From NCBI RefSeq assembly GCF_047948215.1, contig NC_134457.1:87313398-87377397 (forward strand): a DNA stretch of 64,000 nucleotides, given 5' to 3'. Position numbers and translations under genes: made by a program. Under the pieces are notes generated by a model. The model was not told the origin of the DNA. It saw only the letters and a program-made list of their open reading frames with translations, and ran no database searches. Below are positions 54,201 through 64,000 of the stretch, in pieces; position 1 is the stretch's first letter, and every line of letters starts with the position of its first letter. This DNA is from Lycorma delicatula (lineage: Eukaryota; Arthropoda; Insecta; Hemiptera; Fulgoridae).

Positions 54201-57129
54201 TAATAATGATTATAATTGTAACAGATATCTTTATAAAAAAGTATCATTACAATTCAATGATTCGGGCAAATATATTATATAAAAAAATAAACCTTACAAA
54301 AATATTTTGCAATTCACCAGTTCATTAATTGAAAATATTTTTTTCAAATAGATCCTTTCTTTTCATAACTTAAGATTTATTTTGTATGATCACTTCACAA
54401 AACCAGTGTACTTGAATGAATGTTTAAAATACTCCTTATTTGGGAGGGGTAAGACAGTTTTCCCAAAGTTTCTTAGGTTTAACTTTAATTTTAACTGCTA
54501 GATCAAAATTACCCTTTCATAAATTGAAAAAAAATGAAAAACTCTGAAAATATATAAATATCTTCTCAAAACATATTTAGAGATTGTAAGATTATGGATT
54601 TCCTAGTCATTACCCTAATCACATTTTTCTGCACTGTTGACAGCAGATTAATTAGTTTCATATGCCCCTTCCCAGAAAGCTTAATTGAGATGCATAGTAT
54701 ATTTTTAAAAATACGTCAGACATAAAATCTTAAAAAGATATTCATACAGAGCTTCTCATTTCCTTTTTTAAATAAATTATATTGTTTTTTCAGGCACAAC
54801 CTTATGGATGGATGAAGGGCAAAAATGCTATTTGTAGAGCAATTTTTTTTTTTTATTAAAGAAATAATACCCTTTTATGTACGTCTACAAACATGTACCC
54901 ATACAATCAAGCATTTTCATAAATGTGATCACTGATTGTTTCAAGAACACTACACCACTACCCAGTGTTTTTTATAATAAACCTACCTCATAAATCTCTG
55001 GTCCATTACACAGAATTTAGTAAAAGTTATCTAAAATAATTTAAAAGATTATAATGTATGATTAAAAATTTGTTTTATAAACAAAGGATTTATTAGTGGA
55101 TTGTTTACTAAATCTTAAATTTTATATATTTTTTTCTGGAAAACATTTGTTAATTTGTAACTAAAATAATTACATGAAATCGCTCTGGGTTTTACTTGTA
55201 AACATTAACAATATTGACACTAGTTGTGTCAGTATTAACCTTAAATGTGGCCAAACAGTTATTAATATTACACCAATGTTTCAATTAACCACATGTATGA
55301 GGAGTGGTCGACTTGAGTCTGTTTCAGACTACATGTTTACCAGAACATTTACATTGCATTACATCTGCAACTTTGACAAGCCAGTAATAATAATTGTATT
55401 TGCCTCCTATACACACACCCAGACCTGGCAGTAACTGAAAAACAGGTTGAAGAAAACAAACAATAAATTAATAATGTATGCAAAAGATACTCAATCATAA
55501 CAGAAATTATTTATTATTTATGTTTAATGTCATCTAAAGTTAGAAAGTATTGCATTATATTTGTTGTGGTTATCAAAACCCTGTTATAATTTTCAAGTAA
55601 GTATCACTGTTTAAACATGTTGTACTCTCTGAAGTGCAGAAAATTATGCAAACACCAGTGTTGTAATTGTTTTGACAGCAGTATATGAGCAGTCTTTACT
55701 TGAAAGAAAATTGATTAAATCTGGATAAATTAATCAATCGTTAGATGATAACAATATTGAATCTGTTGAGGAAAATGACTCAAATTTATTTTTAACTCGC
55801 ATTTAAAAACAACAACAATACTTTGACAAGTGCTTGTCTTGAGCCAATCAAAATGAATTTCCATTGTGCTGTAGTGTTGTTTATAAGAAAATCCTTTATC
55901 TTGTGAACATCAAAATCATGTAATCTTTTGTTTTGATGTTTTAAGTCAAAGAAATTTTGTGATTCCACAATGTAGCGAAACACAGTGCATGTACTATTAC
56001 AATTTTAAAATATTTTTTATCCTATTAATCTAAGTAGTTTATTTCTGTCTAAACGTTTAGTATATCCAGTTGTACCAGACAACTACATTGTGTGAACTTT
56101 ATTCTTAAATATCATGGAACATGTCACTACTACATTTTTCTTGTAGGTTTTGCTTTTAAAAATGAAATTTTAAGTAATCTTCATTTCTACTTTTAATTAA
56201 ATGACAGAAATATTGAAATTCTTTCTATTCCACTACTATGTGCTATTGTAAGTTTGTTAATTGAATGAATCTCCTGTGTATTTTTAATGATAGAATTCTT
56301 TATATTTATTACCAATTTTCCCTATGTAAATTAAATTTACTTTTTATTGATATAACTGTAATTTTTTTATTTATTAGCAATATAAAAGTTACCTATGGGT
56401 TGTAAAAACAAAAAGTGAAATTTAAAATGAACAATGTGGATAGAAATGTATTCCAGATCCACTACTCTGTTAGCAAACCTCTAACTGTGTTGTGTTACAA
56501 TCTTTACAATTCCAGTGAAGCACTTTTTCTGAAGGATACTATTAGTTTTAACATTTTACTTACTATATTTTGTTAAGTATTGAAAAATTACAATTTTTTT
56601 ATTATCTTTATTTTTCATGTATATTTGTTAAAACTGGATAAGATTGTTTTAAAGTAATCAGTACATGTATAAGAATTTTTTCAAATCGATTGCGCATATG
56701 TACTTCATTTACTTTAATTAAGATAGTGAGCATTTTAAAAATGAACTAATGAGCATTTTAATAATGCTAAATGTTGCAGAATGCTTATCACTTTGTAGAA
56801 CTGCATAGTAAAATGTACTATCACATTCATAATATTTGGAAATTACCAAATGCAGGGGTCCTATTTAGCAGAGTATGGCAGCTTAAATTTCTCTCGCCTT
56901 CAGTTTTGTTTGCCTCTTGATTCTCTGAAGGACTGTTTAGACCTCTGATATTGAAGTACCTACCCCAAACACAGTCTGAAACTGCCATGCAGGCTCATCT
57001 TTTAAAAAAATTGTGGAAGTGAAAATTGCTTTGTTCTCTTATTTTTATGTGCTGTCAACAATGGTTACCAGTAGGAAGTTGTACCAGATTTGTTTTGTAA
57101 TGATGAAGCCAGGATAGAATACCTTCTGA
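54201..57129. other. intergenic AT-rich sequence
   Basis: No gene or element was recognised. There is a small imperfect palindrome at 55205-55240 around ACTAGT. The 86-codon frame at 55174 shows no known domain. Confidence 0.4.
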
Positions 57130-57567
57130 GTTAGCAGTGCCTGATAGGAATTTATTAAACTACAATGAAAAAGAGTTAGAAAGACCCAACAGACAAACAC
57201 AAGAGAGCTATAGGCAGCACAGTATTATTATAACAACTAAGAATCAAATTCGTCTTGTCCAGCATTGGATGTTGGGTGATAAGAATTTTTATTTAGAAAT
57301 ATCAATTATCTCTTGGATTGAGTCATTACAGTGGGCAAACTATGTTGATTCAACATGAGGCATTCTTTACATGATAGAGAGGCAAGTAGACTTAATGAAC
57401 TAGTCTAGGTGGTTTCCAAGAAGGATTGACCAGCTTATCGTAGACTTGTTGTGAAACTTAGGCATCACTTGATTTACTGTATCAGCAATGATTCAATACG
57501 GGACAGTTTTCCAGATTGCTGGAAGATATCTAACATCTTATGATGTCTACCCAACATACTTACAAAA

Positions 57568-57855
57568 GTGAGACAGGTCAGCAATTATGGCCAAACAGCC
57601 TCTTTCCAGTTTTTTTTAAAAAGAAGTCGATTGAAACGCTCTAGGAACATATTGATAAGGAGATTATACAAAATGAAGACTAGTATGATTTTATCAAGGA
57701 GGAGTATGAACTGGATTATTTATGCCTTGTCCAAGGTAGAAGTTATTGACTACAAATATCTTTTGTTGATATTTGATAGCGTTGAGTGTTTCTTTACTTG
57801 CATTAAAATTGAATTTTTCTCACTCTTAAGGTTTCTGAAGTGTTCCAAGCCATAG
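57568..57855 (+). pseudogene. R1-like reverse transcriptase pseudogene piece
   Basis: A 95-codon frame covering RT motifs 1 to 3. The LLIF-DSVE stretch is where the first catalytic Asp (LLIFVDI) should be; two or three residues are missing around it. The frame is 5-prime incomplete. Confidence 0.7.
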
Positions 57856-58144
57856 TCAGAGTCTGTGACAAATTGTATAATAATTTTTAAGTGTCTCCTT
57901 TAGACACTCATCATAAAAACAAACAAATTTAAAAAAATGATTTATCCATCTATATATTTTCCCATTATTACTATAGTAGCATTTATCACTATAGTTGGGA
58001 AAGTAAAATTAAAGTTTAATCGAAATTCCATCATTAAATACAGGGAAGCTGTAATTAACAACCCACCACACAGTTATTTTATAAATTTCTGTCTAGTAAT
58101 TATGCTTATTATTTTTATTCCCAAATGAATATTTGGAAATTCCC

Positions 58145-58362
58145 AGATCTTCCATGTAGCTTTCTGGATTTGGGACCCATAGAGAGCCACATCCTTGTTC
58201 ATGAGGTGTAGTCGTGTATAGACTCAGGCCAACACATTATCAAGAACACCAGTATCCAAGTAAAGTCATCTACCTTCATTAAGATTTGAATCCGAGAACT
58301 CTCGACTTCAGAATTAGCTGATCAACAACAATTTTATCACTAGACCAACCTAGCGAGTTAGT
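58145..58362 (-). mobile_element. tRNA-derived SINE, 3-prime truncated copy
   Basis: The minus strand reads from TAACTCGCTAGGTTGGTCTA with an A box TGGTCTAGTGATAAAA and B box GGATTCAAATC. The body shares GTGTTGGCCTGAGTCTATAC with the copy at 51265 (GGTTGGCCCGAGTCTGTTC). The tail is missing or merges into flank. It is nested in the R1-like LINE. Confidence 0.8.
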
Positions 58363-58740
58363 AATATGCTAGGCAGGTTGCAATGAATAGAACCATTGTG
58401 ATATACCAGTTGAAGAGGAGCGCTGATAAAGAACAGAACTTATCTTTGCATAATCAGTAAACGGTGTACAAGAAATGTCTGTGATAGCTTGGTCCTATAT
58501 GCAGCCAGATATTGGATTTCATTGGGGATGTAGGTCTAAATTTGTGGGGAGCACATTGCAGAGTGCTTATTACATGCTCCTGTTAGTATACCACAATAGC
58601 AAAGGAGCAAGATGTGAAGGTAAGCATCTTAGTTGATGAGAAACTGGCCATAAGAGGTAGGTTTTGTCTGTCATTCCAATTCCATTGTTATATTTTCCTG
58701 AAGAAGATTGTTGAAGCCACTACTATGTTAGAATGAGTGA

Positions 58741-61065
58741 ACACAAAAGGAAGGTCCATATAGAAATACCCAATCTTGAGTGCAAAGTTTGTAAGAGAGG
58801 TATACAGGTTTTGTCCAACCATGGAAATTTAATATAATTTTTAAAGTTGTGTGGTCTAATGGTTGATAAATCATAACTGCAGTGGAATGTATCATGTACC
58901 ATCTTGGAAAATCATTATCACTCAGAATGTTCAAATGTATACAAATCTTAAGAATACTTTAGATATTTCTGTTCATTAAGTCTATTATTTCAAATTTTTT
59001 AAGGGAGCATTAACATTATTTTGCTCATGTGGAGAATTTTGCTGCTTTATTATTAATATGATAACACCTGCCATATGGAATTCAAAATTAAAGTAGAGTA
59101 AATAATCTTTTGAATGAGTTGATGTAATTTTCACTTGTTGATTTGAAGCAGTGTATAAACGTAATCAAGTGCAAAAGTTCTAAAAATTTTGTGATTTTAT
59201 TTATCTATATTTTCTAGTAAACATGTGTTTTACTTATTTACACCAAGCCTTTTTCAGTTTTTTTTTGTTTTTATTTTTTAAAGAAGTTGACTACATCATG
59301 GTCAGAGATCAGCATTGAGAAATATTAAACTTTTCTTATAGCATTTTAGGACATAATCATTGATATTGTATGTCATCAATAGAACATGAGAAAATATTGA
59401 CCAAGAGTAGAAATAAATTTGATTTATGAAAGAAGTCTGTTTTGATATAATTTTATTTCCCTCATTATTGCCGATGGTAGGATTGGTATCACTATAGTTG
59501 GAAGGTTACCATAATTGGAAGGAAACAGATGTTTTATCTATTTACTGATATGAAAAAGATAAAAATAAGTAATTATTCCACATCTTTCTAACCATAAAAA
59601 TTTGATCTGTAGATGGTTTATGTTTCTGCTTTTATTTCTGCTGTATTATGGGAAAGAAAAATAAATGTATATAAACTTATTATCCATGAAGGTACATTTG
59701 AAGAACCCCTTGGTACTTTTTGAATGAATGAATGCTGGAAGTATTCGATGTTTTTCCTTAACTCAGAATGAATGATGAAATTAGTTATATTCCCTTATAC
59801 TGCAACAAGATTGTCACCTTTAGTTAATCAAAATTTCCTTCTTTTTTATATTTGTGAGCTCAGAATAATAATTAAAATGTGGTAGCATTACTATTTTATG
59901 CAATAAGTAATGTAAATATATAAGTTGTAGAATAAAGGTTTCTTAAATCATGTCACAGTTATGTGAAATGTGTTCAGCTACTGAGACAGAGAATTTAAGA
60001 ATTAGATCTATTTTTGAAGTCATTGTACATCTACAGTAACTGAATGGTATGACACCATTAAGTTTAAAAATATAAATTTAACGTTAAGAAATAAGTTCAC
60101 AAATGAAGCAAATAAATAATGCTAATTTACAGGTTATAACATACTTGATACAAAAAAAAAAGAAAAATTATTATTATCTTAGAATATATTGTAGGTGCAG
60201 AAGGGATATCCACTGACGTGCTTAAATTTTTCAATATTTCTTGCTATACTCTATGAGATTAGCTAGGAAGGATAGATAAAGCAAATTTGAGATTAAAAAA
60301 ATTTATTGAAAGAAAAAATTGAATATTCTAGATGTAGAAATGTGTAATGAGATAAATATAATGATTGTATCAGGAGGGCATTGAAACAATTAAATAATTA
60401 TTGTAATGAGAAATAGTCAGGTGTAGATGATGCTTGTTGTACATAAGGAGATAGGTGACATTAAGAGATATTGACAAATAGTTCATGTTTGATGAGATGA
60501 TTTTAAGTTATGGAAAAAGTAGGATGTTTATATCTTTTTTAGGAATTTGTTGGATTTTATAAGACAAATACTATATTTGTGACTGCTACATGCATTTTAA
60601 TAATAAAATTGCTTTCTGAGGCTTTTTTAAAGTGCTAGGATTTGCTTAAAAAACTGAATATATGTACTGATGAAGGGAGTCCTAGTACTGTGAATAGTAT
60701 TACAAAGATTTTTAAAAACGTGCTTTATACTTTTTAGTCATACATTAATCAAGTTATCATATATTGCATGAGTTTAATTAGTAGGTTAATTTGGATTTAA
60801 AACCTCGAAAAGCCGTTTTGAAGGTTTTGCAATTTTTTACACCCGCACTCTTAATTTACCCTCATATGAGGGGATGTTTACAAAAGTAGTGGTGGAATAT
60901 TGTATTGTCACCCGACCTTCGTAACTGCAAAATTTCATCAATTGGCAATGTCAGGAAGTATGTTAAATTAAGAATGCAAGATTTGAGGACAAACATGAAA
61001 AAAAATATAGTTAAAATAAAGCAAGTAAAAAATCATTCTGAGTTAAAATAAAGCAGGTAAAAAGG
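58741..61065. other. intergenic AT-rich sequence
   Basis: No gene was recognised. 60870-60960 is a slightly GC-richer segment (CACCCGACCTTCGTAACTGC) that could be an old repeat. A 21-bp unit AGTTAAAATAAAGCA-GTAAAA occurs twice at 61009-61031 and 61041-61062. Confidence 0.4.
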
Positions 61066-61190
61066 TGTAACCCTCCAGATTGATCTAGAGGTTAAACTCA
61101 TCATTGCAAATTGACTGATTTCAAAGTCAAAAGTTCTAAGGCTCAAATCCTAGTAAAGGCAGTTAGACACTAAGGAGTTAGTATTTATTT
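61066..61190 (+). mobile_element. tRNA-derived SINE head, third copy
   Basis: The + strand has an A-box-like TTGATCTAGAGGTTAAAC and B box GGCTCAAATCCTAGTAAA, with the same spacing and flanking words (GATTTCAAAGTCAAAAGTT) as the copy at 51265. Only the tRNA-like head and a short body remain. Confidence 0.65.
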
Positions 61191-62140
61191 TTTTTAACAA
61201 ACAATGCTTATAAAACAAGTATTTATACCAGAATAAAATTAAAAAACTATTGATCAAAAATGTAAATCCCACGTTATTCTATATAGATAGAAATATTTAT
61301 TTTTTAATATTTCATAAGTTTTGCACATTTATTGATTAATTATTCATTCACATTAACTGATTAATTTTTTATATACTAAATCCACATTATCTATTGATGA
61401 TGACTGTTTAAATCAAAATGGTTATCTAATTTTAGAGCTTACTTAATTTTTTTGAAAATGTTTTTTTTAAAATGCTTTCTAGTTTTCAATTTTACAGTTG
61501 CATTAGTCTGAAGTTGTACATACCATCAACACATGCCTTTCCATATAAAATTTGAGATCTATTGGACAAGTTATATTTAAGATTAATGTCTCCTTGATAT
61601 TGTTTCCAGGGCACCATTGTTGGATTCTAATTAATGCACAAATATAACAATTTACTATACAATTCACTTAGCACACTAATAAGGTGATAAAACTACTGAC
61701 AGCTTCTGACTCAAGAAAGCTGATGATATGTGAAAACTTCTATTTTATCATATGACATTTGGCAGAGAACTTGAGCAACATTTTATAAAAAGGCAGGTGA
61801 AAAAACTGTAGCAAAGTTGTTTTTGTTGTTTTAGTTAATGCATATATAACTTTTATCTTTATTGGTTAAACAACTTATGGAGAAATTGATAGAATGTATA
61901 AGGGAAAATCCATTCCTCTGGGAGAAATGTAAATCTCTTTTATGATGCTGCGTATCTATGAATAAAAATAATTTAAAAAACTAGCTGCAGATCATAACTT
62001 AATTCATAAGCAGCATTAACTAGACTTTTTTTTTATATTTTGCTGTATGTACATGTCATAGGATTTTAAGGCTACGTTATTTATCTTTGATTGAGCAGTT
62101 TGAAAGTAGTATAGTTTTGTTTTAGGTGAATTTTATAACA
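61191..62140. other. intergenic AT-rich sequence
   Basis: Nothing recognised. Confidence 0.4.
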
Positions 62141-62212
62141 TTTGCTAGCCAGTACCAAATAAAAAATAGAGTGGAGCTGTGTTGGGGTGCACGGTCGTTG
62201 GTTTAACGTGAA

Positions 62213-62400
62213 ACGTTACAGATCTTGGATGAAGTTCCCCTTTCTCTGAGTTACAGACTGACCACCTTGTCTGTAGAGTTAAATGGGACAGCCACCATCG
62301 TAATTTTTGAACAAAACTGAAAGTCCCCAATGGAAAATTTTACTTCCTTCATTTGGCCAACTCTACAGATAAATTGGTCGGTCTGTATGTCAGCGAGTCA
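62213..62400. repeat. imperfect inverted repeat, arms about 50 bp
   Basis: GTTACAGACTGACCACCTTG and TCTGTAGAGTTAAATG on the left pair with the complement of CATTTGGCCAACTCTACAGA and TAAATTGGTCGGTCTGTATG on the right (62335-62396). It looks like the end of a foldback or unknown DNA element. Confidence 0.6.
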
Positions 62401-62479
62401 TTTTTAGTGTATTGGATTGACATAAAAACGAGACATTGACTATGTTCTAAATTTAATTTTAACAAAAAAAAAGACACTA

Positions 62480-63420
62480 ATTACCTTCGTAGCGTAGATG
62501 ATGAATTTGCATAAAGGGTAACCGCGGCGAAATCAACCGAACACTGATCGGGTCAAGCGATGGCAGGCCGTCAAGCTTCGCGAGATATCGAAATCTGTTT
62601 GAGCGCGACAGCTTCTAGATTTTATTGGCATCTATCGACTTGCTACAGGTATTACATAAACGAAATGCCGCTACATTTTTTCCGGGGAATTTAGTTTGAA
62701 GAAGAGGAATGTTGCGAGCCTTCATCTGCTTTAAATCTCTGACGAACCAAAGTCGATCACAAAACGCTGCAAGATAGACCAAACGGATTGTTTTCAAATA
62801 CCGCTTTGAACTGTTTGCCCGCTGCAAGTCAATGGTTCTGCATCATATCAATTCGACTGATATTAATATTCATTAGCCCAGGGATGTCTTCGACAAATGT
62901 ATGGGTGTTATTTTCACTCGTTATGTCCATTAGTTTGGGTCCAGCAGCAGTAGAGGTGCTCGTGCCGTGCCAGCTTTGCGACGCTTCCGAAACAGTCTCG
63001 TTGGCTCGACACCGAACATTGGGGTACCTGTGTGTGGCCCATAATCTCCGCTTTCCAACAATATGCGTAATTTATATTTCCGGCTGGCTTTTGCGCGGGC
63101 TGAGGCTGACATATTGAATTTTTATACTTTTTTTCCATATTTACTTTAATTTTTTACTCATAAATATTGGCCAAAATACACTTATTATTACTTAAATCGA
63201 TCAATCTCGACAAACTATAAAACAAACACACGAATAACCGCGCTATCAGGTTGAAGCCGTGAATTACACTGAATAAAAATGAATGAGAGCGCAGTTTTGG
63301 CTGAATTGCGCGTGCCCCATACCCACCAACTCACTTGCCAGTGACGCAAACTCAAAGTCATATCGGCGAGCTGACCATGTAAGTTATAAAATGACACTAC
63401 ATTTACGTCTCTTAGACTAA
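62480..63420. promoter_or_regulatory. CpG-rich segment, possible promoter and first exon of a neighbouring gene
   Basis: The most GC- and CpG-rich segment of the window, with CGCGGCGAAATC, GCTTCGCGAGATATCG, TTGCGCGGGC and GCGCGTGCCCC. It is unlike any transposon seen here. A minus-strand frame from 63112 (A at -3 of the ATG) reads MSASARAKASRKYKLRILLE and continues basic to a stop at 62930. A + strand frame overlaps at 62788-63117. Neither is recognised. CAG/GTACC near 63025 on the minus strand could be a donor. Direction and gene are unknown. Confidence 0.35.
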
Positions 63421-64000
63421 TAGTTAGGTAGTTATTAAGGCAGGATGACAGACCTTTTTGTAAAGCTAAAAATTTCTGTTTTGGTACCCGTCTGTTTCGA
63501 AAGACCGTTTCACGTCAAAAATAGAATATTATTGGAATTAGTGGCAATATTTTTCATTAATTTGTAATAAAAGTAAGATGTATAAAAAATGTAAGCTTCC
63601 TGAAAAAAGAAAAAAATAAATAATTATCATGCGTTGACATTATAAAAATAAAATAAGTTACACCTATACTTAGAATTAGTTTAGCATTAGAATCAACAGT
63701 GCTTCACAATAATTATATAGGAAAAGTTTATTATTTTGCGAATTCGTACTCGCGCACCGGGGTGTGGCTTGGCAATTAATCAGAGAATGTACGAGTTTTG
63801 TGAATCGTTTTAACTGAATGGTGAATACCAGATGCAAAAAAATGCTAGTAATGAAACTGCAACTCACAAGAATCTCATGAGTATTTTCATGGCCCTGAAA
63901 AATAAACATTAATTATTTATTATTCATTATTTATATAAGTGTTTGAATGACTGAATTATTATTAATTTCATTGTGGATCGAAATAATTATAATAATTTAT
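63421..64000. other. window end, AT-rich with a short CpG patch
   Basis: A GC-richer patch at 63742-63770 (TACTCGCGCACCGGGGTGTG) continues the character of the previous segment. No gene can be supported. Confidence 0.35.

Larger units (their letters stand above)
57130..58740 (+). mobile_element. R1-like LINE RT fragment with nested SINE
   Basis: The + strand reads FPDCWKISNIL near 57510, VRQVSNYGQTASFQFF at 57571, RNILIRRLYKMKTSMILSRR and IIYALSKVEVIDYKYLLLIF with DSVECFF after it. These are RT motifs before and including the first catalytic region (Y-RPISLLPVLGK, D-IYALSKV, YLLLIFVDI in intact relatives). The second half resumes after the SINE (58145-58362), with a weak SILVDEKL motif near 58632. 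It is broken by frameshifts and may belong to the same family as 4273-7500. Confidence 0.65.

Noticed and set aside
55174..55434. 86-codon + frame as a small gene
   Set aside because: No homology I know, no promoter or codon signal; it overlaps a small palindrome in AT-rich flank.
1..64000. CRISPR array, prokaryotic operon or integrated virus
   Set aside because: No regular spaced repeats, operon layout or viral gene seen; all reverse transcriptases are of LINE or Penelope type.

Overview
This is a eukaryotic, almost certainly insect, genomic window. It is AT-rich, has spliceosomal GT-AG introns of 1.8 to 11.5 kb, and is densely packed with decayed mariner, R1-like and RTE-like LINE, Penelope-like, Tigger and tRNA-SINE copies. 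The mix and style of the mariners and LINEs suggests a hemipteran, but that is inference and the species cannot be fixed from the sequence.

One host gene runs through most of the window on the + strand. Ten exons between 8739 and 52471 join without a frameshift or stop (splice phases 0,2,0,1,1,1,1,0,0) into 529 residues ending at a TAA. The protein has nine consecutive C2H2 zinc fingers followed by a long polar tail. The finger spacing and the extreme C-terminus (a VYIL stretch, then STINLRDLE) match the ZXD family (vertebrate ZXDA/B/C), so I call it the insect ZXDC-like gene. The start codon, N-terminus and probably the first of the family's ten fingers lie upstream of the window.

Layout. 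1-8738: upstream or intronic sequence holding a dead mariner (1058-2334) and a three-layer nest in which a Tigger sits inside an R1-like LINE inside a mariner (3458-8361). 8739-29836: exons 1 to 7, whose introns hold a mariner split by an RTE-like LINE piece (11.9-14.3 kb), a Penelope RT fragment (21.0 kb), a nearly complete mariner (24090-25418), two LINE 3-prime fragments and a near-perfect palindrome (27.2 kb). 29837-41355: an 11.5 kb intron that is mostly transposons: two long-armed foldback elements, a mariner carrying a LINE with endonuclease and RT, Penelope-type terminal repeats, two more mariners, and a Penelope-like element with 430-450 bp inverted arms. 41356-52471: the last three exons, with a full-length mariner and a SINE in the last intron. 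52472-64000: 3-prime flank with mariner ends, an R1-like LINE carrying a SINE, another SINE copy, and a CpG-rich segment (62.48-63.42 kb) that looks like a promoter or first exon of a neighbouring gene.

The gene appears functional; every transposon coding region seen is broken. I found no new multi-gene system. The most unusual signal is a recurring hammerhead-ribozyme-like core (CUGANGA, short hairpin, GAAA) in several Penelope-type terminal repeats.
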